Shown one piece after another: positions 16,524 to 24,315 of a stretch of 64,000 nucleotides of DNA. The stretch covers positions 1-64,000 of the forward strand of contig DIWE01000043.1 in assembly GCA_002423435.1 (NCBI GenBank), read 5' to 3'. The notes beneath the pieces are model-generated. The model was not told where the DNA came from. It was given only the letters and a program-made list of their open reading frames with translations, and searched no databases. The DNA comes from Clostridiales bacterium UBA6114. Lineage in GTDB: Bacteria; Bacillota; Clostridia; Oscillospirales; Butyricicoccaceae. Position numbers and translations under genes: made by a program. Each line of letters begins with the position of its first letter. The stretch's first letter is position 1.

Positions 16524-17591
16524 ATGAAAAAGTTGACATGCCTTATGAGCCTGGCAATCGCGGGTATTCTGCTGTTTACATCCTGTAGTCAACCTGGTGC
16601 CTCCGGCACCGCTCCTGCATCGGGCAATGCCGCCCCCACAAATACCGAGGCCGCAGGCTCCGCCGCCGACGGGCCGAAAATTCATTTGAAGATCGGCACC
16701 AACGCGCAGCCCGGCAATATGGAAAACACGTGCGAAATCAAGTTTGCGGAGTTCCTGGCTGAAAAGACCGGCGGCCGCATTACCGCCGAAGTCTTCGACA
16801 GCGCAAAGCTGGGCGACCATTTGGAACGCATGGAGGGTCTGCGCAGCGGCACGCTGGAGATGACGACGACCTCGGTGGGCTATTGCGCGCAGTATGTGGA
16901 GGAGCTGGCCCTGTTCGACCTGCCCTACGTATTTGAAAGCAGAGATCATATGTTTCGCGTATTCGACGGCGAGGCCGGCGAGGTGATCGACGAATCTTTG
17001 CAGGAGCACGGCTTCAAAGTGTTGGGCTTTATGGACTTTGGCTGCCGCCAGACCGTAAACAACGTGCGTCCGGTGGCTACCCCCGCGGACATGAAGGGCC
17101 TCAAGATCCGGGTCCAGGAGACAAAAGCGAGCATAGACGGATTAAACGCCATGGGAGCTACCGCAACGCCGATGGCTTTTTCCGAGGTGTATATGGCCCT
17201 GCAGCAGAAGGTGCTCGACGGCGCCGAGAATTCTTTCCCGCCGATGGTGTCTTCAAAGTACTACGAGGTGTGCAAATATCTTTCGCTGACGAACCATCTG
17301 TACTATTCGCAGGTCATCCTGATCAGCGACAAGCTGTGGAACACATTCTCGGCCGAGGATCAGGCAATCATCCAAGAGGCGCAGAATGAGGCCGTGGCGT
17401 GGCAGCGCGATTTCAACGCCTCGGATGAGGAGAACCTGAAAAACGAGATGATTAAAAACGGCATGCAGGTAAACGAGGCCGATGTGCCCGCGTTTATGGA
17501 GGCCTGCGCTCCGTTGATCGACAAATACCTTGAGACTTACGGCGACAAAGGCAAAAAGCTGTACGACCTGGTCGTCGCGGCCAAGGGTTAA
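16524..17591 (+). CDS. TRAP transporter solute-binding lipoprotein, DctP family
   Basis: A 355-residue extracytoplasmic receptor for a TRAP carboxylate/sugar-acid importer. A signal peptide ends in a lipobox (LLFTSC, Cys at about residue 21), so the protein is lipid-anchored, as expected in a single-membrane cell. After an Ala/Ser/Pro-rich linker, the DctP fold follows, with KIRVQETKASIDGLNAMGATATPMAFSEVYMALQQ, the family's ligand-binding region including the conserved Arg. First gene of an operon with the UlaG-like hydrolase and the DctQ and DctM permeases. A strong TAGGAGGAG ribosome-binding site precedes it. Confidence 0.92.
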   Translation: MKKLTCLMSLAIAGILLFTSCSQPGASGTAPASGNAAPTNTEAAGSAADGPKIHLKIGTNAQPGNMENTCEIKFAEFLAEKTGGRITAEVFDSAKLGDHLERMEGLRSGTLEMTTTSVGYCAQYVEELALFDLPYVFESRDHMFRVFDGEAGEVIDESLQEHGFKVLGFMDFGCRQTVNNVRPVATPADMKGLKIRVQETKASIDGLNAMGATATPMAFSEVYMALQQKVLDGAENSFPPMVSSKYYEVCKYLSLTNHLYYSQVILISDKLWNTFSAEDQAIIQEAQNEAVAWQRDFNASDEENLKNEMIKNGMQVNEADVPAFMEACAPLIDKYLETYGDKGKKLYDLVVAAKG

Positions 17592-17618
17592 GCAAAAATC
17601 CGTTTTAGTATAAGTCTG

Positions 17619-17660
17619 GGGGCCGCGGGCCGGCCGGCCCGCAGCCCCGGGTTTTTCTTT
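17619..17660 (+). terminator. GC-rich hairpin after the receptor gene (partial terminator or mRNA stabiliser)
   Basis: A very stable hairpin, GGGGCCGCGGGCC with GGCCCGC-A-GCCCC, is followed by GGGTTTTTCTTTT. It lies between the receptor gene and the rest of its operon, so it probably lets only part of the transcription continue. That would keep the receptor more abundant than the permease. Confidence 0.65.
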
Positions 17661-17676
17661 TGGAAGGTGGAGTGTT

Positions 17677-18456
17677 ATGCAGGCAAAAATAAAATTTCTG
17701 GGTATTGCGTCCTTCGAGATATACACATCCGGCGGAAAAACGGTGCTGATAGATCCCTATTTGAATGAAAGTCCCGTGAGCCCCATAAAGGCGGGCGGGA
17801 TCGACCCCGTCGATCTGATCCTGGTCAGCCACGGCGCCTCGGATCATGTCGGAGATACGGCCGAGATCGCCCTTAAATATAACAGCAGGGTCATCTGCGG
17901 CAGCGAGGTCGGCATGCTGCTTTGCGAGCAGGGCGTACCGAAGGCGAACATCACCGAGACGACATGGGGCGTGATGGTGGAGCAGTGCGGCATCCGCGTG
18001 CGTCCGGTGGAAAGCCATCACCGTTCGACGGTGACGCTGAAAGACGGCCGGGTGATCAGCGGGGTGCCGCTGGGCTTTATGATCTATCTGGAGGACGGCG
18101 TGCGCATCTACAATTCCAGCGACACCGCCATTTTCAGCGACCTTAAGCTGTTCGGCGAGCTATATAAGCCGCATATCGGCTTCTTAAACGTTACCTATCC
18201 CGAGCTTGATCCCACAATTCCCGACCTGATCGGCTCGAGCCTGTCCGGGGAGATGAGCCCCTATGAAGCGGCACTGGCCGCCCAATGGCTGAATCTGGAT
18301 TACGCCATTGCCTGCCATTACACCAGCAAAGACAGTCCGGATGTGCAGCAGTTTATGAAACTGCTGACGGAAATGCGCACCGAAGCGGCCCCCTTTGTAA
18401 AGCCGATCGCTCTGGCCCCGGGAGAAGAATTCGTTTACAGCCGCGCCGACCGCTGA
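17677..18456 (+). CDS. UlaG-like metallo-beta-lactamase-fold hydrolase
   Basis: A 259-residue MBL-fold protein of the UlaG (L-ascorbate-6-phosphate lactonase)/COG2220 type. Core features are KIKFLGIASFEI, VLIDPYL, DLILVSHGASDHVGD and the later ESHHRS and NSSDTAIF segments. In normal members the metal motif is HxHxDH; here it is HGASDH, with Ala in place of the second His, so one metal site may be weakened or rearranged. It may open a lactone before decarboxylation. It lies inside the TRAP operon, between receptor and DctQ genes. Confidence 0.75.
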   Translation: MQAKIKFLGIASFEIYTSGGKTVLIDPYLNESPVSPIKAGGIDPVDLILVSHGASDHVGDTAEIALKYNSRVICGSEVGMLLCEQGVPKANITETTWGVMVEQCGIRVRPVESHHRSTVTLKDGRVISGVPLGFMIYLEDGVRIYNSSDTAIFSDLKLFGELYKPHIGFLNVTYPELDPTIPDLIGSSLSGEMSPYEAALAAQWLNLDYAIACHYTSKDSPDVQQFMKLLTEMRTEAAPFVKPIALAPGEEFVYSRADR

Positions 18457-18470
18457 AAGGAGGAGCTCAG

Positions 18471-18926
18471 ATGAAGTTCTGGAAGGTGTACAACAAAATC
18501 TGGGACGGCGTGGTCATTGCGCTGGTTCTGGCCGTTTTTATCGCGGTATCGCTGCAGGTAACCATGCGCTACGTGTTTAACGCGCCGCTTGCTTGGACGG
18601 AGGAAATCTCGCGATACGCCTTCATTTGGCTCGCCTGGCTGGGCAGCGCCGTGGGCATGCGCCAGAGAAAGCTGATCTGCATCGACCTGATCGACCGTGT
18701 GAAGAACCCCGTCTTCCAAAAGTGTGTCGATATTTTCCAAAAAGCGGTTTCCACCGTTGTCTTGATTATTTTTACTTATTTCGGAATCACGCTGGTTATC
18801 CAGAACATCGGATATACGGCCATTGTGTCCCGCGTGAATATGGGCCTTATCGACATGTGCATCCCCGTAGGCTCCGTCGGAATGCTCGTGTATCTGTTGA
18901 TCGCACCGAGAGAGGATGTGGAATAA
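18471..18926 (+). CDS. TRAP transporter small permease, DctQ family
   Basis: A 151-residue membrane protein with four hydrophobic segments, the usual form of the small TRAP subunit. The family signature QVTMRYVFNAPLAWTEEISRYAFIWLAWLGSA is clearly visible near residues 25-55. It bridges the receptor and the large permease. The ATG at 18471 follows AAAGGAGGAGC; a longer frame in the same phase runs through the upstream gene and is not used. Its stop is directly followed by the dctM start. Confidence 0.9.
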   Translation: MKFWKVYNKIWDGVVIALVLAVFIAVSLQVTMRYVFNAPLAWTEEISRYAFIWLAWLGSAVGMRQRKLICIDLIDRVKNPVFQKCVDIFQKAVSTVVLIIFTYFGITLVIQNIGYTAIVSRVNMGLIDMCIPVGSVGMLVYLLIAPREDVE

Positions 18927-20210
18927 ATGGAGATCGTCATTATTCTGGCTGTCTTTTTGGTGCTGATGTTTCTGCGGATACCGGTGGCCTTCTCCATGGC
19001 CGCCTCGGGCGTAACTGCGCTTTTGATGCGCGGCGTGCCTCTGCAGCTGGTTCCCCAGCGTATGTTCGGTTCACTGAATTCGTTTTTGCTGCTGGCCATC
19101 CCGATTTTCATTTTCGTCGGCACAGTGATGAACACCGGGGGAGTTACAGACCGGATTTTTAATTTTGCATCGGCCTATGTGGGGCACATCCGCGGCGGCC
19201 TCGGCCACGTGAATGTGCTGGCTTCGATTATATTCGCCGGCATGACCGGCTCGGCCGTGTCCGATGCGTACGGACTCGGGCTTATTGAAATCAACGCGAT
19301 GAAGGAGCGCGGCTTTGACGCCGACTTTTCCGCCGCTGTCACGGGCGCGTCCTCGATTATCGGGCCCATCATCCCGCCCAGTATTCCGCTTGTGGTCTAT
19401 GCCATGGCGGCGGAGCAATCAGTGGGAAGGCTGTTTTTGGGCGGCGTGTTCCCCGGCATCCTGCTCGGCATCACCATGATGGTGCTGGTGTACTTTACCG
19501 CCTTAAAGCGAGGATATAAAACAGAACCCCGCGTCAAGTGGGCCCAACGGATCCAGGTTACGCTGCGCGCGCTGCCGGCGCTACTCGTGCCCGTTCTGAT
19601 GCTCAGCGGCATCGTTTTCGGCGTCGTCACCCCGACGGAGGGCGGCATCCTCGCGGCGATCTACGCCGTCATTCTGGGCTTTTTTGTTTACAGGGAGCTC
19701 TCGCTCAAAACACTGCTCGAGACCCTTCTCAAAACCGCCGTCGATTCCGCGTCCATATTGCTCATTATCGCGAGCTCCTCGGTAATGTCCTGGGTGGTGA
19801 TGTCTTCGGACATCCCGCACATCGTGCAGCAGGCGCTGTACAGCGTTTCGGGCGGAAGTACATACGTGCTTTTTGTCATCATTATACTGATTTTACTGGT
19901 GGCGGGCTGCTTTCTGGAAGGCAACGCGATCATCCTGCTGGCCGTGCCGATCTTTCTGCCGACGCTGACGGCAATGAATGTGGATCTTGTGCATTTCGGC
20001 GTTGTGCTGGTGCTGACGACGACGGCCGGCATCATTACGCCGCCGGTCGGGCTCGCACTGTTTATTACCACGCAGATCGCCAAGATCACCTTTGCGGAGA
20101 ACGTCAAAGCGACGCTGCCTTTCCTGATCCCGATTCTGGCCACAATCCTGCTCAGCGCCTTTATTCCGTCACTGGTCACTTTTCTGCCGAATCTGGTCAT
20201 GGGCGCGTAG
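18927..20210 (+). CDS. TRAP transporter large permease, DctM family
   Basis: A 427-residue membrane protein with about 12 hydrophobic segments; the channel subunit of the Na+- or H+-driven TRAP importer. Family signatures are IPIFIFVGTVMNTGGVTDRI, GGLGHVNVLASIIFAGMTGSAVSDA, and IGPIIPPSIPLV near residue 150, with GIITPPVGLALF near the C-terminus. The start abuts the stop of dctQ (TAAATG). It is followed by the third TIM-barrel gene of the regulon. Confidence 0.92.
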   Translation: MEIVIILAVFLVLMFLRIPVAFSMAASGVTALLMRGVPLQLVPQRMFGSLNSFLLLAIPIFIFVGTVMNTGGVTDRIFNFASAYVGHIRGGLGHVNVLASIIFAGMTGSAVSDAYGLGLIEINAMKERGFDADFSAAVTGASSIIGPIIPPSIPLVVYAMAAEQSVGRLFLGGVFPGILLGITMMVLVYFTALKRGYKTEPRVKWAQRIQVTLRALPALLVPVLMLSGIVFGVVTPTEGGILAAIYAVILGFFVYRELSLKTLLETLLKTAVDSASILLIIASSSVMSWVVMSSDIPHIVQQALYSVSGGSTYVLFVIIILILLVAGCFLEGNAIILLAVPIFLPTLTAMNVDLVHFGVVLVLTTTAGIITPPVGLALFITTQIAKITFAENVKATLPFLIPILATILLSAFIPSLVTFLPNLVMGA

Positions 20211-20247
20211 ATAAAACTGAAGCGACAGGAAAGGAATGGTCATCAAT

Positions 20248-21048
20248 ATGAGGTTTGGCTGCTGCGGGAGCATGGTGCGTCCCGCCGGGGACCCTATCGG
20301 CATCGAATGCCTGGAAACGCTGGAGACGCTTGGCTACGACTACATCGAGCTTTCGATCCGCGACATCATGAAGCTGTCCGACGCCGAGTTTTCCGGGCTG
20401 CGGCAGCGGATCAGCTCGTCGGCGCTGCGCTGTGAGGCCTGCAATAATTTTATGGCCGCCGGCCTGCGGGTGACCGGACCGGGAGCCGACCACGAGGCGG
20501 CGCTTGCATATGCCGGGCGCACCTTTGCGCGGGCCGCCGAAATCGGCGCCGAGGTGATCGTGTTCGGAAGTCCCTGGGCACGGGACATCGAGCTTGATTT
20601 TTCGCGCGAGCGGGCGCACGCGCAGATGGTGGACGTGCTGCAGAGAATGGGACCGCTGGCCGCGCAATACGGTATAACGATAGCCGTGGAGCATGTAAAC
20701 CGGGTGGACGGAAACCTGTACACATCCGTTTCCGAAACGCTGACGCTTCTCCGAGATGTGGCGCACCCGAATATCCGATTGCTTTTGGACTTCTTTCACC
20801 TGTCCATTGAGAAGGAGCCGCTTTCCTGCATGCTGGACGCCGGCGACGCTCTGCGGCACATCCATTTTGCCCGGCTTTATCAGCGGCGGTTCCCGCAGGA
20901 CATGCGCGAGGACATAAATTACGAGCCGTTTTTTGCAAATTTGAAGAAGCTGGGTTATGCGCATAGGCTCAGTATAGAGGCGGCCCCCCGCAATTTCCGC
21001 GAGGACGCCAAAAAAGCCCTCGGGTTTTTAAAGACTTTCCAGGAATGA
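20248..21048 (+). CDS. Sugar phosphate isomerase/epimerase (TIM barrel), third copy
   Basis: A 266-residue AP-endonuclease-2/xylose-isomerase-like TIM barrel. Visible features are MRFGCCGSMV, LGYDYIELSIRDI, AVEHVNRVDGN (metal-ligand Glu), NIRLLLDFFHL and HIHFARLYQR, ending LSIEAAPRNF. Such proteins epimerise or isomerise sugar phosphates or keto-acids; UlaE (L-xylulose-5-phosphate 3-epimerase) is the closest pathway role in this context. The ATG at 20248 is preferred over 20236 because AAGGAATGG lies about 8 nt before it. Last gene of the TRAP operon. Confidence 0.8.
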   Translation: MRFGCCGSMVRPAGDPIGIECLETLETLGYDYIELSIRDIMKLSDAEFSGLRQRISSSALRCEACNNFMAAGLRVTGPGADHEAALAYAGRTFARAAEIGAEVIVFGSPWARDIELDFSRERAHAQMVDVLQRMGPLAAQYGITIAVEHVNRVDGNLYTSVSETLTLLRDVAHPNIRLLLDFFHLSIEKEPLSCMLDAGDALRHIHFARLYQRRFPQDMREDINYEPFFANLKKLGYAHRLSIEAAPRNFREDAKKALGFLKTFQE

Positions 21049-21086
21049 TCCGGGTTAAAGTTTAGCCTTGTCCTCCATACAAAAAA

Positions 21087-21177
21087 TGCCGGCCAGAGCT
21101 TGTCTGCCGGCATTTTTTATGCCCGTTTTCAATACGTTTGTAAGGGGGCGAGGCTGTGAAGAAGAGACGGCAAATCT
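21087..21177 (+). repeat. 90-bp direct repeat (left copy) with terminator hairpin
   Basis: About 90 bp that recur in the same orientation at 45541-45629. Both contain a hairpin TGCCGGC / GCCGGCA followed by a T run. The hairpin is a working terminator for the TRAP operon here and for lctP at the other end. After it come the shared promoter-like and ribosome-site region GAGGCTGTG and the first codons of a small ORF (AGACGGCAAATCT). The copies differ at several positions and by a 3-bp gap. Confidence 0.85.
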
Positions 21178-21356
21178 ATATCATCGAATCCGAACCGGAG
21201 CCGCAAGGCTTTGAACCTGATCAGGCGTTTATAGAAAACTTTCAAACTGCCGTTTTATTGTCTCTTCTGGAGGACAAACGGCTTACGAGACGGCAGTTTG
21301 ACTTATGTATTGAGGAACTTAAAAAGCAGCGCAAAAACATATCAGCATTAAAATGA
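21156..21356 (+). CDS. Small SHOCT-like protein of a recombinase leader
   Basis: 66 residues. The C-terminal half (SLLEDKRLTRRQFDLCIEELKK) has the shape of a SHOCT domain, a short helical domain that often ends in a basic Lys-rich stretch. In Clostridia such small ORFs are often found just upstream of large serine recombinases. Here its first 20 bp are also found in front of the recombinase at 45695, but no recombinase follows this copy. It is likely the leader ORF left behind by a lost or moved recombinase gene. The start is a GTG at 21156 with GGGGCGAGG upstream. Confidence 0.55.
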   Translation: MKKRRQIYIIESEPEPQGFEPDQAFIENFQTAVLLSLLEDKRLTRRQFDLCIEELKKQRKNISALK

Positions 21357-21396
21357 ACTGCCCGGACGCTCAGGCATCCGGGCAGTTCATTTTTCG
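21352..21396 (+). terminator. Rho-independent terminator
   Basis: Perfect 15-bp stem AATGAACTGCCCGGA / TCCGGGCAGTTCATT with a 10-nt loop and TTTTT. It overlaps the stop of the small SHOCT-like gene and, being symmetrical, may also stop the minus-strand operon that ends at 21483. Confidence 0.85.
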
Positions 21397-21482
21397 TTCC
21401 GGCGGCAGCTTTCAATGCCGCAAAGTCGTAAAAGCGTCGTTTCAGCTGTGCATAAGGCTGCTTCTACACAATGGATACTTAT

Positions 21483-22397
21483 CTATAATATAATACTTGT
21501 GTTCAGTGCGAAAACCATACCTGTAAGAATATCCGAGCCGGAGCCGCTCCCAACCTTCATTAAGGCGGAGGCGGCGGCGTCAATATCCGGCGCATTTCCT
21601 TCCGCCAGAGCGGAAAGCACCCTGTCCAGAAGCTCAAAGCTTTCGCCGCGGGAAACGGCGCGCAGATAAGCTACGCTGGCAAAGGAGGTCCGCCCGGGGC
21701 TCAGCGCCGGTATAAGGCGGGAGAGCTTTCCCGAGACGGAGGGACAAGCGGAGGACCTTTGCAGGGTATACAGAAATCCCAAAAGCCAATCGTCCATAGA
21801 GGGCGTCAGGCCCGAGCCGAGACCGAGAAGTCCCTGGAGGCATTTTGAGAGCTCTTGCTCATCTCCGTTTTGCAGACAGGCCCGGAGCAGCCTGCACACA
21901 GGCTTTCGGGCTGCGGCCGCAAAGGGATTTCCGCCGAACGTCTCAGGCGGCGTCAGGTCTCCGATATCGAGCCCGGGGAGCAGGACGAGGAGATCCCTGG
22001 CGGCGCCCCGGTCCGTGCTGTGCAGATATGCCGTGAGCCGGGGGATACCGCTTCGGCAGAGCGCCCGGGAGGGAAAGACAGGAGATCCGGGCGGACGGAC
22101 GCAGCCGGAAATGAGTACCGTGACACCCGGGAAATGAAGCTTTCTGGGAGCGGCCCGAAACCGTGCCCCGGCAAAAAGCCCGAGCGCCAGAAATTCCTGC
22201 GGGTCAGGAAGGCCGATCGCGAAGGACAAGGCGCCATACCGCCGGTCGCAGAGCAGCAGATATTCCCCGCTGTCGGTCTCAAGATAGCAGGAGTCGTGGA
22301 AACGGGCCGCGAGCTGTCCCTGCGAACAGGCCTCCAGCACCTCGGCAGCCCTGCTGCCGATCACGGCGTCTTTCAGAAGGCAGACAACCCCGCTCAT
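21483..22397 (-). CDS. DUF2877 protein, AllH-like
   Basis: A 304-residue cytoplasmic protein with the DUF2877 signature GLGSGLTPSMDDWLLG near residue 205. In Escherichia coli the DUF2877 protein AllH (YlbF) joins AllF (FdrA) and AllG (DUF1116) in oxamate carbamoyltransferase of allantoin breakdown. Here an AllF-like and two AllG-like genes lie on the plus strand 4-17 kb away, so this is probably the third part of a similar complex. The start overlaps the stop of the sigma-54 activator gene by 4 bp (ATGA type), so the two are coupled. Exact substrate unknown. Confidence 0.75.
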   Translation of the reverse strand: MSGVVCLLKDAVIGSRAAEVLEACSQGQLAARFHDSCYLETDSGEYLLLCDRRYGALSFAIGLPDPQEFLALGLFAGARFRAAPRKLHFPGVTVLISGCVRPPGSPVFPSRALCRSGIPRLTAYLHSTDRGAARDLLVLLPGLDIGDLTPPETFGGNPFAAAARKPVCRLLRACLQNGDEQELSKCLQGLLGLGSGLTPSMDDWLLGFLYTLQRSSACPSVSGKLSRLIPALSPGRTSFASVAYLRAVSRGESFELLDRVLSALAEGNAPDIDAAASALMKVGSGSGSDILTGMVFALNTSIIL

Positions 22398-24313
22398 TGA
22401 ATGCCCATCTCCTTGAGCTTTTTCAGAAGCGTGGGACGGCTGATCCCCAGGATCCGGGCGGTGGTGCTCTTGTTGCCGCCGGTCTCCTGCATGACCTTCG
22501 TGATCAGCTCGTACTCTGTTCCCTGGAGAAGATTGCTGCTTACCTTTTCCGGCTTCTGCGCGGGGACGATCTCACCGTTGAATGCGCTGAAGATCGTTTC
22601 CTTTTTTATTGTGGAGGACCCGGTCATGACGACAAGGCGCTCCGCAATATTTTTAAGCTCCCGGATGTTGCCCGGCCATTCGTGCAGTTTCAAAAGCTCC
22701 ATCCCATCCTGCTCGATGGTAAGCGGCTCGCGATGGTAATTGACTGCAAGCTGGGCCATGAGGCTCTGCACCAGCACAGGGATGTCGCTTTTCCGGTCGC
22801 GCAGGGGCGGCAGCCCAAGCGCCAGGACGTTTAAGCGGTAATAGAGGTCCTTGCGGAAGGCACCTTTCTCCACCATGGCCCGCAAATCCTTGTTGGTGGC
22901 GGCGATCACCCGGATATTGACGGAGATGAGCCGGCTGTCGCCGACGCGTATGATCTGATGCTCTTCCAGCACGCGCAAAAGCCGCGCCTGGAGCGGCAGG
23001 GGCATTTCACTGATCTCATCGAGAAAGATGGTACCGTTGTGCGCAAGCTCGAACAGACCGATCTTTCCGCCTCGGCGGGCGCCGGTGAACGCGCCCTCCG
23101 TATAACCGAAGAGCTCGGATTCCAGCAGGTTTGGAGGGATCGTGGCACAGTTGACGGGTACGAAGGCTTCATTGCGGCGCGGGCTCTGGTTATGGATACT
23201 CTGGGCAAAGATTTCCTTGCCGGTGCCGCTCTCGCCGATAATGAGGACGTTTGAATTGAACTGGCTGAACTGCCGCGCCTTTCGGATCGCCTCCAGGATG
23301 GCGGGGCTTTCCCCCAGAATGTCATAAAAATGCCGGGTGGCAACCATGCCGTTTAAAGGCGTATTCCGGCGCAGCTTGCGCTCGGCATTATGAACATATT
23401 CCGATTCCTGCAGCACGATCAGCACCTGCGTTACAGAGCTGTCCTCCTGAATGGGCCGCATGTTGTAGATGAACCGGTAAAAGTCATTGCTGAAGAACTC
23501 ATCCTCGACGACCTCCCCTCCCGCAAGGACGCCGCGCACCTTCTGGCGCAGCACCTTGTCCGAAAGCAGATCCCCGGACTTGAGCGGGTGGCTTGTGCTG
23601 AAATAGCGGACGGCCACGTCGTTTATCTGAGTAATCACGCCGTTGGGATCGACCACGATGATGCCCTCGTGCACGGAGTTTAACATTGTGCGCAGCATCT
23701 GGGCCTGGAGATTCTTCTGCTCTAACTGCCGGATGAACTTGAGCGCCTCGTTGAGGGCCATGACCATCTCCTGCTCCCGTGCCCTGTTTAAGAAAACGCG
23801 CAGTCCTTCCACTTCCCCAAAACGGCAGGCGTCGTATCCGCCGATAATAGCGGTGTAGCCCATTTTTTTCGCGGCGGCGGCATAGACGGCGAAATCGGCC
23901 CATTCCTTGACGAGAAAACAGCGAATTTCCACGGGAATCACAAAATTGTAGTTTTTGATGAAGTCAATAAAAACGGCGCTGCCGATAGCGGCAACATTTC
24001 CGCAGGTCTTATAGGCATCCAGAATGATTTTGACGATCTCGTCCGCCATGGTGGGAATCTCAACCACAGGCAGGGGGATGTCGGCCTCCCGGATCTTGGA
24101 GCAATACCCCCCGCGGGCAAGCAATACCTGGGCGCCGCTTTCCTCCAGCTCCCGCGCACACTGAACGCACTCCTTATAATCGTTGGCCGTGACAATGGTG
24201 ACGAGGTCCACGTAATTTCGCGCGATCTGAAGCGCTGTTTCGTAAATGCCGCGACTGTTGGCAATGATGCCTATCTTGCCCATGGTATTCACAACTCTTT
24301 CTGCGGCAGCCAT
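22394..24313 (-). CDS. Sigma-54-dependent activator with PrpR-type sensor domain
   Basis: A 639-residue enhancer-binding protein. Domains in order: PrpR N-terminal sensor (about 10-195, starting KIGIIANSRGIYETALQIA), PAS (about 215-300), AAA+ ATPase (about 335-570) and a Fis-type helix-turn-helix (about 605-639, GNKSTTARILGISRPTLLKKL). The AAA+ part has Walker A GESGTGKE (about 360-367) and the GAFTGA loop (about 406-411) that contacts sigma-54, so it should be a true sigma-54 activator. The start may be 24313 or, by family, 24283 (MGKIG). It is the middle gene of a minus-strand operon, 2 bp after the kinase stop. It probably drives the sigma-54 promoter at 25867. Confidence 0.92.
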   Translation of the reverse strand: MAAAERVVNTMGKIGIIANSRGIYETALQIARNYVDLVTIVTANDYKECVQCARELEESGAQVLLARGGYCSKIREADIPLPVVEIPTMADEIVKIILDAYKTCGNVAAIGSAVFIDFIKNYNFVIPVEIRCFLVKEWADFAVYAAAAKKMGYTAIIGGYDACRFGEVEGLRVFLNRAREQEMVMALNEALKFIRQLEQKNLQAQMLRTMLNSVHEGIIVVDPNGVITQINDVAVRYFSTSHPLKSGDLLSDKVLRQKVRGVLAGGEVVEDEFFSNDFYRFIYNMRPIQEDSSVTQVLIVLQESEYVHNAERKLRRNTPLNGMVATRHFYDILGESPAILEAIRKARQFSQFNSNVLIIGESGTGKEIFAQSIHNQSPRRNEAFVPVNCATIPPNLLESELFGYTEGAFTGARRGGKIGLFELAHNGTIFLDEISEMPLPLQARLLRVLEEHQIIRVGDSRLISVNIRVIAATNKDLRAMVEKGAFRKDLYYRLNVLALGLPPLRDRKSDIPVLVQSLMAQLAVNYHREPLTIEQDGMELLKLHEWPGNIRELKNIAERLVVMTGSSTIKKETIFSAFNGEIVPAQKPEKVSSNLLQGTEYELITKVMQETGGNKSTTARILGISRPTLLKKLKEMGIQ

Positions 24314-24315
24314 CG

